Shown in pieces: positions 11,167-23,045 of a DNA stretch of 64,000 nt; positions within the stretch are counted from its first letter, which is position 1; every line of letters begins with the position of its first letter. The notes beneath the pieces were generated by a model. The model saw only the letters and a program-made list of their open reading frames with translations. It had not been told where the DNA came from and searched no databases. The translations under genes and the position numbers were made by a program. Source of the stretch: Deinococcus hopiensis KR-140 (lineage in GTDB: Bacteria; Deinococcota; Deinococci; Deinococcales; Deinococcaceae); assembly GCF_900176165.1 (NCBI RefSeq), contig NZ_FWWU01000009.1:1986501-2050500 (forward strand). Reading direction: 5' to 3'.

Positions 11167-11371
11167 GGGGCCGAGTGTAGCAGGGGGGGTCAGACCCTTC
11201 CGAACAGCACCCTGGACGGATCCGCCGACTTTCAGATCAATCCCCTCTTCATCAGCCGCCGTGAGGTTTCTGACAGGCGCCGCGCCCTAATGTGCATCCA
11301 AACCCGACAACCTCGCCTTCAGAGCCCGCCGGGTCTTTCCGGCGAGCCGCCCGGACCAAGGAGCAACCAAG

Positions 11372-12142
11372 ATGACGCGAATTCAACCGATTCTGCTGGC
11401 CTGCACGGCCGCGCTGCTGACCACTCTGCCCGCCCAGGCCCGCACCCTCGTCCAGATCAAGGAAAGCGGCGTGCTGCGCGTTGCCACGCCCGGCGACGTA
11501 CCGCCCTTCTCAATGACCGTCGAGGGCCGCAACACGGGCTTTGAGGTGGAGCTGCTCAATGCCCTCGCCGCCGATCTCGGCGTCAAGGTATCGTACCGGA
11601 CCGCCCGCATCGATCAGCTCACCAAGCTGGTGCAAGACGACGAGGTGGACCTGGCCGTCAGTGCCCTGGGCATCACGAGCACCCGCGAGAAAAAGACGGA
11701 CTTCGCGGCCCCCAGCGGCTGCTTCGGCGTGTCGGTGATCTCGCTCGATCCCAACATGAACAAGCACACGGACCTGGCGGGCAAGAAGGTCGGCGTGATC
11801 GCCGGCTCGATCATGACCTCCTACGTGCAGAAATTGCCCTTTCAGAAGCAGGTCAACGTCTACCCCAGCAACAACGATGTGGTGATCGCCATCTTCTCCA
11901 AGGCGGTAGACGCCACCATCGCCTACAGCGTCTCCGAGCCCATCGTGAAAAAGCTCTACCCCAAAGCCCCAGTGCATTTCAGCCCCGAGTTGTGGACCGT
12001 CCCCGTGGGCATGATGCTCAACGAGCAGGACGACTCCACCCGCCTCGCCCTAAACGCCAGCCTGCGCAAGCTGCAGCAAAGCGGCACCTACGCGCAGATC
12101 AGCCAGAAATACTTCGGCAAGGACGTGCGCTGCAAAGAGTAA
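11372..12142 (+). CDS. Amino-acid ABC transporter substrate-binding protein (SBP family 3), orphan
   Basis: A 256-residue periplasmic binding protein. The signal peptide ends near LPAQA-RT (about 23). The family-3 features follow: ESGVLRVATPGDVPPFS, GFEVELLNALAADLGVKVSYR, and the lobe-2 segment DLAGKKVGVIAGS. Start ATG 11372 has Shine-Dalgarno AAGGAG. No permease or ATPase gene is adjacent, so it either serves a transporter encoded elsewhere or acts as a periplasmic sensor or enzyme of the same fold. A small GC hairpin (11327-11344) lies in its leader. Confidence 0.88.
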   Translation: MTRIQPILLACTAALLTTLPAQARTLVQIKESGVLRVATPGDVPPFSMTVEGRNTGFEVELLNALAADLGVKVSYRTARIDQLTKLVQDDEVDLAVSALGITSTREKKTDFAAPSGCFGVSVISLDPNMNKHTDLAGKKVGVIAGSIMTSYVQKLPFQKQVNVYPSNNDVVIAIFSKAVDATIAYSVSEPIVKKLYPKAPVHFSPELWTVPVGMMLNEQDDSTRLALNASLRKLQQSGTYAQISQKYFGKDVRCKE

Positions 12143-12177
12143 TGCAGAGGGGATGACCCCTCTGCCCTCTGCGTCCT

Positions 12178-12519
12178 TTACCGCTCGCTCCGGCTGCTCA
12201 GGCGCACAAGCGCGTTCCAGTCGTCGGGCTGGGCCGGGTCATCAAGGGCGGCCTTGTTGCGGCCGGTGAAGCCGCACTTGCGGCAGCGGTGCAGGATGAT
12301 CCAGCCCTTCTTGCCGCTCTGCTCCACGCCCACAGGCGTCATCACGCCGTGGCAGTCGCTCGCGCGGTCGCCGGGCTGCACGTCCACATGCAGCGAATGC
12401 AGGCAACCGGGACAGTGGTTGCGGACCGAGCCGTTTTGCAGGGGCCGCACCTCCAGGCCGCAATTCGCGCAGGTGAAGGCATTGTTGGTGCCCTGCACCG
12501 TGAAGCGGCGGGCCGTCAT
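12178..12519 (-). CDS. RNHCP-domain zinc-ribbon protein
   Basis: A 113-residue protein with a CANC pair (17-20), the family-naming RNHCP motif (33-37, with Cys 36 and 39) and a further CRKC pair, consistent with two zinc-binding knuckles. The molecular role of RNHCP proteins is not established. The ATG overlaps the stop of the membrane-protein gene upstream (ATGA), so it is probably co-translated. Confidence 0.8.
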   Translation of the reverse strand: MTARRFTVQGTNNAFTCANCGLEVRPLQNGSVRNHCPGCLHSLHVDVQPGDRASDCHGVMTPVGVEQSGKKGWIILHRCRKCGFTGRNKAALDDPAQPDDWNALVRLSSRSER

Positions 12520-12956
12520 GCCCCCCTCCCCACGCCGCGCCGCGCCGCCCAACGTGAATCGAGAAAGGCGCGGATGCCTGGCACCGACACCAAGCACAGG
12601 GCCAGCACCAAGAACGCCACGCCTGCCAGGCTGATGACCCACCCCTGCCAACTGCCCACCGCTGCCAGCATTCCCGCCACGAACACGAGCAGGCCTGCCA
12701 GCACGCCAAAGCCCACCGTCAGCCGCCACGCCCAGACGCTGCCGCGCCACACCTGCCCCAGCAGCACGGCGGTGGCGGCAGCGTACAGCACGTTCCGCGC
12801 GAAATGCTCTGTGCCGCCCTGCAGCAGTCGGCCGAAAAAGGGTGTGGTGGCGAGCATAAACAGGCCCGAGAGCACCGCGAGGGTGGGCAGGCGTCCTCCC
12901 TCGGCCAGGGCGGGATCGAAGGGAGACGGGTCCGGCCCGCGTGCAGGAACGCTCAT
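12516..12956 (-). CDS. Membrane protein of unknown function
   Basis: A 146-residue protein with a short polar N-terminus and four predicted membrane helices (about LPTLAVLSGLFMLATTPFF, VLYAAATAVLLGQVW, LTVGFGVLAGLLVFVAGML and GWVISLAGVAFLVLALCLV), ending in a basic tail that places the C-terminus inside. Start ATG 12956 follows a -10-like TGGAAT by 6 nt. It is coupled to the RNHCP gene. The family is not recognised. Confidence 0.65.
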   Translation of the reverse strand: MSVPARGPDPSPFDPALAEGGRLPTLAVLSGLFMLATTPFFGRLLQGGTEHFARNVLYAAATAVLLGQVWRGSVWAWRLTVGFGVLAGLLVFVAGMLAAVGSWQGWVISLAGVAFLVLALCLVSVPGIRAFLDSRWAARRGVGRGA

Positions 12957-13007
12957 CCCCGCATTCCAGCATGTCCAGGCGTGGAGCACCAGGACAAACG
13001 GAACGCT

Positions 13008-13262
13008 CTACACCACGAAGGCGCGCACACCCCGGGCCTGACACGCCCGCAGCAGGTTCTGCCGGGTGCGGACCACCTTTTCCGCGTCCGTGTGCTGAAG
13101 CCAGATCACCGTGCGGATGCGTCCCGCTGCGTCCCATCCCGTTCGGGCACTCAAGACCGCGCCGCCAGGCGTTGTCAGGAGCTGACCTACGGTGTCGGCG
13201 TCCGGGGCACCGGGTAGGGTGACGTACTCGCGCACTTCCTCTGCTCCGGCGGGCCCGGACAT
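13008..13262 (-). CDS. Small protein of unknown function
   Basis: An 84-residue soluble protein with a predicted alpha/beta make-up (VIWLQHTDAEKVVRTRQNLLRACQARGVRAFVV at the end resembles a helix followed by a strand). The start ATG overlaps the previous stop (TAATG). It is the third of three tightly packed small genes; no family is recognised. Confidence 0.6.
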   Translation of the reverse strand: MSGPAGAEEVREYVTLPGAPDADTVGQLLTTPGGAVLSARTGWDAAGRIRTVIWLQHTDAEKVVRTRQNLLRACQARGVRAFVV

Positions 13263-13480
13263 TAAGGCGGCAATACCTGGAGCTGGTACAGGCGGCGCGC
13301 TTCCGGGGGGCCCACCTCGCCTCGTTCAAGCAGGGCTGTCACAGCCTCTTCGGACAGCCGCTCGATGCGAACCAGGTAGGCGCGGAGCGTCTCGGGGCTG
13401 TCGAAGCGCCGGGGATGGAGGTCACCCTCCACGCGCAGGTCCAACCAGGTGATGCCCCGCAGGGCCGACGGGCCGATCAT
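13262..13480 (-). CDS. Small protein of unknown function
   Basis: A 72-residue acidic-basic protein with no signal peptide or membrane segment. It starts at ATG 13480 inside the upstream stop (ATGA) and ends on the next start (TAATG). The tight overlaps on both sides argue that it is translated. No family is recognised. Confidence 0.6.
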   Translation of the reverse strand: MIGPSALRGITWLDLRVEGDLHPRRFDSPETLRAYLVRIERLSEEAVTALLERGEVGPPEARRLYQLQVLPP

Positions 13481-13854
13481 AACTCGCGCAGGTCCTCCCA
13501 CAGCTGCCAGCCCACGCCGGCGGGGGTGCTGTCGAGCAGGGGGCCGAGGGCCTGACTGGCCTCCGCGGCGGCGGCGTGCAGAACCTCCCCGCGGGGCTTG
13601 TCGTCGTAGACGCGCAGGACGGTGAACTGGTAAAAGGTTTGCCCGGCGGTGGGTTCGCCATTCTCGAAAAAGGCGAAGGGCGGCTGCACCGCGTCCCACA
13701 GCACGTGCGCCTCGTCGAGTTCGTGCGGCAGGTAGTGCTCCAGGTCCACGTCCTCACCTGCAGGGTGCCACAGGTAGCCCTGAAGCAGGCGCACGGCGGC
13801 GCGGCCTCCCGCGACGCTGGTTCCCGAGACACTGGGCTCGTCAGTGGTGCTCAT
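13477..13854 (-). CDS. Small protein of unknown function
   Basis: A 125-residue soluble protein, first in a three-gene run of overlapping small ORFs. Start ATG 13854 is preceded at 8 nt by TATGCT, a likely -10 box, so its mRNA may be nearly leaderless. Aromatic-rich segments (YLWHPAGEDVDLEHYLPHEL, FYQFTVLRVYDDKP) suggest a compact globular domain. No motif is recognised. Confidence 0.6.
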   Translation of the reverse strand: MSTTDEPSVSGTSVAGGRAAVRLLQGYLWHPAGEDVDLEHYLPHELDEAHVLWDAVQPPFAFFENGEPTAGQTFYQFTVLRVYDDKPRGEVLHAAAAEASQALGPLLDSTPAGVGWQLWEDLREL

Positions 13855-14048
13855 CGTCCCGCAGCATACCCGCTCGCGTCCCACGAGGAGGACGAATTAA
13901 GGGAAGGGTTTAGGGTGGGCAGCGGCCAGCTTCCAGCCGTCAGCAGGGCCTTTGGCACGGGCTGCTGCCCAGCGGCGAAAGGGTTTGACCCTCTCTCTCC
14001 CCTTGGGGCACTTGCGCTCAAGGCCTGACGCCGCTCGGGGCCACTCCC

Positions 14049-14699
14049 CTAGAACCGCATCCCCGCTTTCGCTTTCTTTCTCCGCCGGCCCCGGCCCCAC
14101 AGCAGGCGCACGGCGAACAGGGCCGCCACGATCAGCGCGGCGATCAGCGGTCCGGTATGGTCCTTTTTCACGCCCCACCAGTAGTGCAGCGCGCCGAGGG
14201 CCACGGCGGCGTAGGCGAGTTGATGCAGCCGCTGCCAGCGGGCGAAGCCCAGCCGCTTGACTGCGCTCCGCGTACTCGTCGCGGCCAGCGGGACCAGCAG
14301 CACGAGGGCCGCGAAGCCTGCGGTCACGAAGGGCCGCTTCAGCACGTCGTCCAGGACCACCTGCGGGGTGAAGCCGTGGTCAAAGAGGTACAGGGCAAAG
14401 TGCAGCGCGGCATAGACGAAGGCGAGCAGGCCCAGCGCCTTGCGGACGCGCGCGGGCCAGGTCCAGCTGGTCAGCAGGCGCAGAGGCGTACACGCGAGCG
14501 ACAACGCGAGCAGGGCCAGGGTCAGCAGCCCGGTCTGGAGAATGGCCCGCTGGACGGGGTTGGCGCCGAGCGCGCCGCTCCGAGCGTCGAGCAGCAGCAC
14601 GAGCGCGGGCAGCAGGCCGCCCACCACCACGCCGGGTGGCAGCCAGGGCAGCGGCGCGGCGCGGCGGGGAGACGAACGGGCAGGCGCGGCGCGGCTCAC
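14049..14699 (-). CDS. msrQ: Heme-binding membrane subunit of the methionine sulfoxide reductase system
   Basis: A 216-residue ferric-reductase-like membrane protein with about six helices and paired histidines (YAALHFALYL, LHQLAYAAVALGALHYWW) that fit heme b ligands of MsrQ. It passes electrons from the respiratory chain to MsrP. A GTG at 14705 is possible, but the GGAGG at 14706-14710 would overlap it, so the GTG at 14699, 5 nt after that GGAGG, is preferred. It lies 20 bp after msrP. Confidence 0.88.
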   Translation of the reverse strand: MSRAAPARSSPRRAAPLPWLPPGVVVGGLLPALVLLLDARSGALGANPVQRAILQTGLLTLALLALSLACTPLRLLTSWTWPARVRKALGLLAFVYAALHFALYLFDHGFTPQVVLDDVLKRPFVTAGFAALVLLVPLAATSTRSAVKRLGFARWQRLHQLAYAAVALGALHYWWGVKKDHTGPLIAALIVAALFAVRLLWGRGRRRKKAKAGMRF

Positions 14700-14719
14700 G
14701 GACACCTCCGCACAGGCAC

Positions 14720-15691
<972 letters not shown>

Positions 15692-15759
15692 GGCAAAACC
15701 TCCGGGGAAAGCCGTCACCTCTCCTTACCCTCTATTACGCATCCCGGAGTCCCTTTGGA

Positions 15760-18627
15760 TCAGCCGCTTCCCTTACCCTTCGCCTCACGTCCAGTTTCGA
15801 GCAGGGAGAGCGCGTCCCGGATGCGGAAGGTTCCAGGCTCCCAGGCGGGGTGCAGGGCGCGGAGAACCCCCTCAGGCGCAGGGTGCCGTTCCTCCAGCGC
15901 CCGCCCGGCCTCCGCCCAGACGCCCGCACAGAAGGGCGCGAGGAGCGGCTCGGCCAGGGCGTCACGTAGCCAGCGAAGGGTTCGCTCGCCGTCACCCACG
16001 GTGGCGCGGGCTTCCAGGGCGAGCAGCCCTGCAAGCAGGCCCGGGTCTGGATCATGGGTGCCAGGCAGGCCCACCTGCACCCGGCGGACGAGGGCGTGGG
16101 CGCGGTTGATGGCGCCCAGGGCGGCCTCCTCCTGCCCCGTGCGCAGATAAACGTCGGCCTCCAGTGCTCGGGCCTGCGCCTCGGCGTAGGGATGATCGGT
16201 CATGTCCAGCGCCTGAAGAACGAACTCGCGCGCCTGCGCCGCGTCCGGCTCGGCCAGGGCACGGCTGAGACGGGCATCGAAGCGCAGCACCTGCTCGCGG
16301 TCGCTCGCACCGTGGGACCGGGCCAGACGCGCGTCCAGCAGCGCCCGCGCCTGCGCGAGGTCCGGGTGATCGTGCGAGGCTCCGAAAAAAGGCTGGAGGT
16401 AGGGGCGGCCCAGCCCCCGGGTCAGGTACGCGAGGGCCACCCGGTAGACGGTGCGGCGGCGGCGGTACTCGGCCTCGGGACGGCGGGGCCCGGGGCGGGA
16501 CAGCCGGGCCAGCGCGTGGGCGGCGCTGCTCAGCGCCTCACCCGGCCGTCCCAGCGCGAGGAGGATGGGCAGTCCCTCGCTGAGCAGCCGGGCACGCGGC
16601 ACGCTGTCCCGCTCGGGGCGGCCCTCCTCGCCGGGAAGCAGGGCGAGGGCGGCCTGAAGCTGCTTCCATCCCTCCCCCGGGCGGCCCAGGCGGCGCAGGG
16701 CGGTGGCGGCGCGGGCCAGGGCGCGGGCGCGTTCCTCAGCGCCGGCTCCGGCCATTTCCAGGCGGACGGCCGCAGCGTTCAGGTCCTTCAGGGCGGCGAG
16801 GGGCTGGCCCAGGCGCAGCCGCAGGTCGCCCTCCTGATACAGCGCGCGGGCCGACAGCAGCGGGCTTCCCTCGGGCACGAGGTGCAGATGCTGCAACGCC
16901 TCCGCCCAGTGCCCGGCGTCCTTGGCGATCAGGCCGCGCCAGAGGTGCGCCCGTGCGCCGCCGTGTCCGGTGCGCGGATCGCTGACCGCGCGGGTGGCCG
17001 CCTCCAGGTCCCCCTGCCAGCGGGCGAGCGCCGCCTCCACCAGCAGCGCGTCGGCGCGGGTGGCGGCCGTCCAGGGGTCCACCGCCACCTCGGTGGAGCG
17101 GGACAGGGCGAGGTCCGGATGCCCGAGCTGCGTTCGCGCCGCCTCAAAGTTTCCGGCGTCCACGCTGCTCTCGGCAAGCTTGACCCGCGCCCAGGCGCGG
17201 CGAACCGGATCGGGCGATTCCAGCAGGGTAAACAGGGCGTCCCGCGCGCAGGGCTCGTCGTACTCGCCGCGCCCGGCATGGTGGGCCACCACGGCGCGGG
17301 CCAGCTCCTCGCGGCTCTCCCCCACCGCGCCCGAGCGAACCTGCGGCCAGAGGGGCGGCAGGTGCCGGGCGTCGTCGGGAACGCTCTGCATGTGGGCGGC
17401 CAGCCCCCACCACTCACCGAGCGCGGCAAGGGCGGCCAGCCGGGCAGGCACGAGGTCCGGCGCACTCGGCGCGGCGAGCAGGCGGCGCAGCGCCCTGTCC
17501 CGCTCGGCCCCGGAAACGTGGGGCAGGGCTCCACGCAGGGACGGGACGGGCCGCCACTCCCCCTCCTCCTCTTTCAGCAGGGCGCGGGTGTGGGGCGGCA
17601 GGGCGTGAACAGAACCTCCCAGCGCTGCCGCGAGGGCCACCTCCAACACCCCCTCTCCTCCCAGCCCCGACAGCGCCGCCGCCAGCCGCCGCACATCGGG
17701 GTCCGCGAGGAGGCGGGCGGGGGTCACGTCCTCCGGGCCCCGCGTCGCCAGCAGGGTCAGCCGGTCGAGGTGTCGTCCCGTGCTCCGCACGAGTTCGTCG
17801 GCCCGCTCGCGCGTGATGCCCAGCCGGGCCATCAGGTAGGCGCGGGCCTCGGCGGGGGTGGGCGGCTTGAGGGAAATGACCTCGGCGGGCAGGTCCTCCA
17901 GTCCAGCAGTGTCTTCCAGTGCCAGGAGCACGGCCACCCCGAGGGGTGCGCGGCGCAGCAGGTGTTCAGCAGCCCAGGCAGCGGGCGAGCCAGGCGAGCC
18001 GTCCGGCAGGCGGGGAGGCTGGCCCCCAAACGTGAAGTCCGCCGTAACCCGCACGAGCAGCGCGCCGGGAGGAAGCGGGAAGACGGCGCGCGCCGCGTTC
18101 CCCTGCGCCTGCGCCACCTCGGCGTAGGACGTTCCCGAGGGCGCAAGGGCAAGCTCGGCAGACCCGTCGCCCGTCAGGTTGAGGCGCACGACGTCAAGGT
18201 CCGGCAGGGCGCGCAGGGCCCTTTCCAGATGTTCGAGCAAGACCGTCTTGCCCGCACCCGCTCGGCCCGTGACGGTCAGGCGTGGGGCGCGGCCCCCCCG
18301 CACTCCAGCGAGAAACTGCTTGTAGGCGCGTTTCTTGCCGTGACCCAGCAGTTCCAGTTCGGCGGGCAGGGGGGGCGCGACTGGGGAGGAGGTCTCGGCC
18401 AGAGGCCGTCCCGCTTCCTGCGCGAGTTCGGCGAGGACAGCGCGCAGGACCGCCTTGTCGCCGGACGTGCCCACATCCCGGTAAATGATGTTGCGGACGG
18501 CCGCCGGGTTCGCCCCACGCGCCCGCATCTGCGCCTCGAGCCAACGCAGGCTGCCCCGCACGCCGCCCTCTTCCCGCACGGGGGGCAGGTGGGCGCGCAA
18601 GTCAGCCAGGGCGGCTTTCCAGTCCAC
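15760..18627 (-). CDS. Large ATPase/TPR protein (STAND-like)
   Basis: A 955-residue protein. A helical N-terminal region (1-80) with SLRWLEAQMRARGANPAAVRNIIYRDVGT is followed by a P-loop domain with Walker A GRAGAGKT at about 121-128, then a very helical C-terminal two-thirds of degenerate tetratricopeptide-type repeats. The layout fits a STAND signalling ATPase, but no DNA-binding or effector domain is recognised. GTG 18627 is the start; there is no clear Shine-Dalgarno. It is divergent from a secreted TPR protein, and a perfect inverted repeat lies between them. Confidence 0.7.
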   Translation of the reverse strand: MDWKAALADLRAHLPPVREEGGVRGSLRWLEAQMRARGANPAAVRNIIYRDVGTSGDKAVLRAVLAELAQEAGRPLAETSSPVAPPLPAELELLGHGKKRAYKQFLAGVRGGRAPRLTVTGRAGAGKTVLLEHLERALRALPDLDVVRLNLTGDGSAELALAPSGTSYAEVAQAQGNAARAVFPLPPGALLVRVTADFTFGGQPPRLPDGSPGSPAAWAAEHLLRRAPLGVAVLLALEDTAGLEDLPAEVISLKPPTPAEARAYLMARLGITRERADELVRSTGRHLDRLTLLATRGPEDVTPARLLADPDVRRLAAALSGLGGEGVLEVALAAALGGSVHALPPHTRALLKEEEGEWRPVPSLRGALPHVSGAERDRALRRLLAAPSAPDLVPARLAALAALGEWWGLAAHMQSVPDDARHLPPLWPQVRSGAVGESREELARAVVAHHAGRGEYDEPCARDALFTLLESPDPVRRAWARVKLAESSVDAGNFEAARTQLGHPDLALSRSTEVAVDPWTAATRADALLVEAALARWQGDLEAATRAVSDPRTGHGGARAHLWRGLIAKDAGHWAEALQHLHLVPEGSPLLSARALYQEGDLRLRLGQPLAALKDLNAAAVRLEMAGAGAEERARALARAATALRRLGRPGEGWKQLQAALALLPGEEGRPERDSVPRARLLSEGLPILLALGRPGEALSSAAHALARLSRPGPRRPEAEYRRRRTVYRVALAYLTRGLGRPYLQPFFGASHDHPDLAQARALLDARLARSHGASDREQVLRFDARLSRALAEPDAAQAREFVLQALDMTDHPYAEAQARALEADVYLRTGQEEAALGAINRAHALVRRVQVGLPGTHDPDPGLLAGLLALEARATVGDGERTLRWLRDALAEPLLAPFCAGVWAEAGRALEERHPAPEGVLRALHPAWEPGTFRIRDALSLLETGREAKGKGSG

Positions 18628-18655
18628 GGTATCCCGAGCGTACCACCTGTCTCCA

Positions 18656-18680
18656 CTTCGTTGAACTCAGTGCAACGAAG
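18656..18680. promoter_or_regulatory. Inverted repeat in divergent intergenic region, possible operator
   Basis: CTTCGTTG and CAACGAAG form perfect 8-bp arms around a 9-nt centre (aactcagtg). It lies 29 bp upstream of the ATPase start and about 55 bp upstream of the probable -10 box of the TPR gene, so one regulator could act on both. Confidence 0.45.
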
Positions 18681-18710
18681 GCGGGTACAGCCCGTGCCTG
18701 ACGCCCACGT

Positions 18711-18739
18711 CAGACTTCAAGCAGGTGGGTGTGTATACT
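18711..18739 (+). promoter_or_regulatory. Probable promoter of the secreted TPR protein gene
   Basis: A good -10 (TATACT, 18734-18739) with a weak -35 (CAGACT, 18711-18716) at 17 bp. The start codon follows after about 50 nt with a proper Shine-Dalgarno. Confidence 0.4.
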
Positions 18740-18792
18740 CAGTCCAGTTTCTAGAAAATCTCAAGCCCCTTTCCCCCACTCTGGAGGACTTC

Positions 18793-19512
18793 ATGCGCGC
18801 CACCCTGTTTCTGCTCAGCCTGACCCTCGCCACCCCTGCCCTTCTCGGCACCGCTGCCGCCCAGAGTCAAGCTTCGGCCCAGGCGCTGTTTGACCAGGGC
18901 AAGTGGCAGGAGGCCGCCACCGCCGCCGCCGCCCTGAACACCAGCGCCGGGTACGCCCTCGCTGCGGAGTCGGTGACGGCGGGCGCGAGCCTGAGCCCCG
19001 ACAACCAGAAAAAGGCCCTGTTCCAGCGGGCACAGGCCTACGCCAAGCAGGCCATCGCAGCCGACAAGAACAACGCCGACGCCTACTTCGAGCTGGCCCG
19101 CGCCGAGGGCCGCCTCGCGCAGTACGTGGGCGTGTTCCAGAGCCTGCCGCTCGCCAAGGACATGAAGGTCAACCTCGACAAGGCCATCGCCGTGAATCCC
19201 AAGCTGGCAGGCGCGTATGTGGCGCTGGGCCTGTGGAACGTCAATCTCGACAGCGGCGGCCTCAAGGGAGCCATCGCCGCCTCGCAGACAGGCGCGAAAA
19301 AGGCCAACGCCGTGCCCAATTTCGAAAAGGCCATTTCTTTGGAGCCGGGCGTCGCCGTTCACCGCATCGAGTATGCCAACGCCCTGCTGATGCTGGGCAA
19401 CAAGGCGGGAGCTGCCGAACAGCTGCGCAAGGCCGTCACCCTGCCTGCCGAGACCTTCTGGGAAAAGCGTGATATGGAAGGCGCGAAGGCGAAGCTGGCG
19501 ACGCTGCAGTAA
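18793..19512 (+). CDS. Secreted TPR protein
   Basis: A 239-residue exported protein: signal peptide MRATLFLLSLTLATPALLGTAAAQ, then alanine-rich helical repeats of TPR type (ALFDQGKWQEAATAAAAL; ADAYFELARAEGRLAQY; YANALLMLGNKAGAAEQLRKAV). It probably acts as a periplasmic scaffold; the partner is unknown. Start ATG 18793 has GGAGG. The frame stays open upstream across the antisense ATPase gene, but that is a shadow. Confidence 0.82.
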   Translation: MRATLFLLSLTLATPALLGTAAAQSQASAQALFDQGKWQEAATAAAALNTSAGYALAAESVTAGASLSPDNQKKALFQRAQAYAKQAIAADKNNADAYFELARAEGRLAQYVGVFQSLPLAKDMKVNLDKAIAVNPKLAGAYVALGLWNVNLDSGGLKGAIAASQTGAKKANAVPNFEKAISLEPGVAVHRIEYANALLMLGNKAGAAEQLRKAVTLPAETFWEKRDMEGAKAKLATLQ

Positions 19513-19524
19513 AGCGATCGGCGA

Positions 19525-19559
19525 CAGGAGGCTTCGGTGCCGAAGCCTCCTGCTTTTTT
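19525..19559 (+). terminator. Rho-independent terminator
   Basis: A perfect 12-bp stem (caggaggcttcg / cgaagcctcctg) with loop GTGC, followed by CTTTTTT, 12 bp after the TPR gene. It separates this gene from the convergent lipid kinase gene. Confidence 0.92.
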
Positions 19560-19575
19560 GCTCCGGGCTGCCGAG

Positions 19576-20493
19576 TTACCGCAGCGACTGCACCGCCCCC
19601 GGCACCACCTCCACCCGCACCGCCGTGACCTCGCCCGCCACGTCGCCGTCGAGGTGCAGAGGCGTCGGGCGCGTCCAGCTGAGCGTTACGGTCTGGCCTG
19701 CCGCGTGAGAGACGAGGGGATGCCCCAGATGACGGCCTCGCAGCACCCGCGCCATCAGGGCAAGCAGCTGGGGACGGGAGACCGGGCCGCTCACCAGGGC
19801 GTTGAGCCGGCCATCGCCCACATCGGACGCGGGACTGATCTGAAAGCCGCCGCCGTAGCGGGTGCCGTTCATCACGGCGGCAAGGCAGCTGGGGCCGCTG
19901 TACAGCACGCGTCCGTCCACCTCGGCGGTGACGCGGGTGAGGCGCAACTCCCGCAGGGCCTTCAACGCAGCCCACGCGTAGCGCCCGAAGCCGGAAAGCC
20001 GTCCCGGAGCTTGCGCCGTCAACGCCGCCACCCGCGCATCAAAGCCCATGCCCAGCCCATTGAGCAGCAGCCGGGAAGTGCCCGCCCCTTCCCCCGCGAG
20101 GATGGTGGCCCGCAGGGCGTCCACCAGACGCGGCGGCGTGCCCAGGTGGTCGAGCACGCCCATGAAATCGCCCGGTTTCCGGCCCAGCATTCCGGCGAAG
20201 TCGTTGCCCGTCCCGACGGGGATCACGGCCAGCAAGCGGCCCGTGTTCACCAGGGCGGGCAGCAGCGCGCCCACCGTGCCGTCTCCGCCCACGGCCAGCA
20301 CGGTTGCGTGGTCAGGGAGGGCCTGGACCCGCTGGAGCGCGGTCCCACCCTCCTCCTCGTGGATCAGCTCGAAGTCCAGGCCTCGCCTGCGCAGCTCGGC
20401 TTCCAATCTGGGCCAGCTTCGTCCAGCGAGGCCCCGCCCAGCGCCCGGGTTGAGAACGACGGCGAGGGGCAGCACAGGAAGGGACGCAGTCAC
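19576..20493 (-). CDS. Diacylglycerol/lipid kinase family protein
   Basis: A 305-residue member of the DAGK catalytic family (DgkB/YegS type). Diagnostic motifs are VLNPGAGRG near the N-terminus, VLAVGGDGTVGALLPAL (nucleotide-binding GGDGT) and VIPVGTGNDFAGML. The C-terminal half carries LLNGLGMGFDARVAAL and LHLDGDVAGE. It phosphorylates a lipid or sphingolipid-like alcohol with ATP; the exact substrate is not evident. The start is GTG 20493, with TATGCT 9 nt before it. Confidence 0.88.
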   Translation of the reverse strand: MTASLPVLPLAVVLNPGAGRGLAGRSWPRLEAELRRRGLDFELIHEEEGGTALQRVQALPDHATVLAVGGDGTVGALLPALVNTGRLLAVIPVGTGNDFAGMLGRKPGDFMGVLDHLGTPPRLVDALRATILAGEGAGTSRLLLNGLGMGFDARVAALTAQAPGRLSGFGRYAWAALKALRELRLTRVTAEVDGRVLYSGPSCLAAVMNGTRYGGGFQISPASDVGDGRLNALVSGPVSRPQLLALMARVLRGRHLGHPLVSHAAGQTVTLSWTRPTPLHLDGDVAGEVTAVRVEVVPGAVQSLR

Positions 20494-20529
20494 GTTGCGT
20501 TCAGCATAGGGCAGCGCTGCCCAGCAACT

Positions 20530-21684
<1,155 letters not shown>

Positions 21685-21774
21685 CGGCAGTCACGGTAGC
21701 AGAGGGGGGACGGGGGGCAGCGGGGACGGGGGAAAAAGGACCCGGGCAGGAGGATGGGCGGAATTGCCCTGTGC

Positions 21775-21807
21775 GCCCCCCTCACCCCTTGCTGCGCAGG
21801 GCCCTCG
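21775..21807. repeat. Short dispersed repeat, copy 1
   Basis: About 31 bp starting ccccctcaccccttgct and ending ggccctcg recurs at 48676-48706 with only two differences. It lies between wecA and wecB in the same operon-like stretch. No function is evident. Confidence 0.5.
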
Positions 21808-21830
21808 CCTCCCTCTTTTGTCTGACGCCC

Positions 21831-22982
<1,152 letters not shown>

Positions 22983-23013
22983 ATGCTGACTGGATTTTAA
23001 ATGCTGGATATGA

Positions 23014-23041
23014 GCAGAGGGCCGACAGTCCGGCCCTCTGC
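23014..23041 (-). terminator. Stem-loop after upp, possible terminator
   Basis: An 11-bp perfect stem (gcagagggccg / cggccctctgc) with a 6-nt loop lies just past the upp stop codon. The T-run expected on the minus strand is missing, so it could be a weak terminator, leaving some read-through into wecA. Confidence 0.55.
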
Positions 23042-23045
23042 GCCC

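Noticed and set aside
16054..18792. Very long plus-strand frame (over 900 codons) ahead of the secreted TPR gene
   Set aside because: It is antisense to the ATPase gene, whose protein has a clear Walker A and helical repeats. The real start has a signal peptide and GGAGG at 18793.
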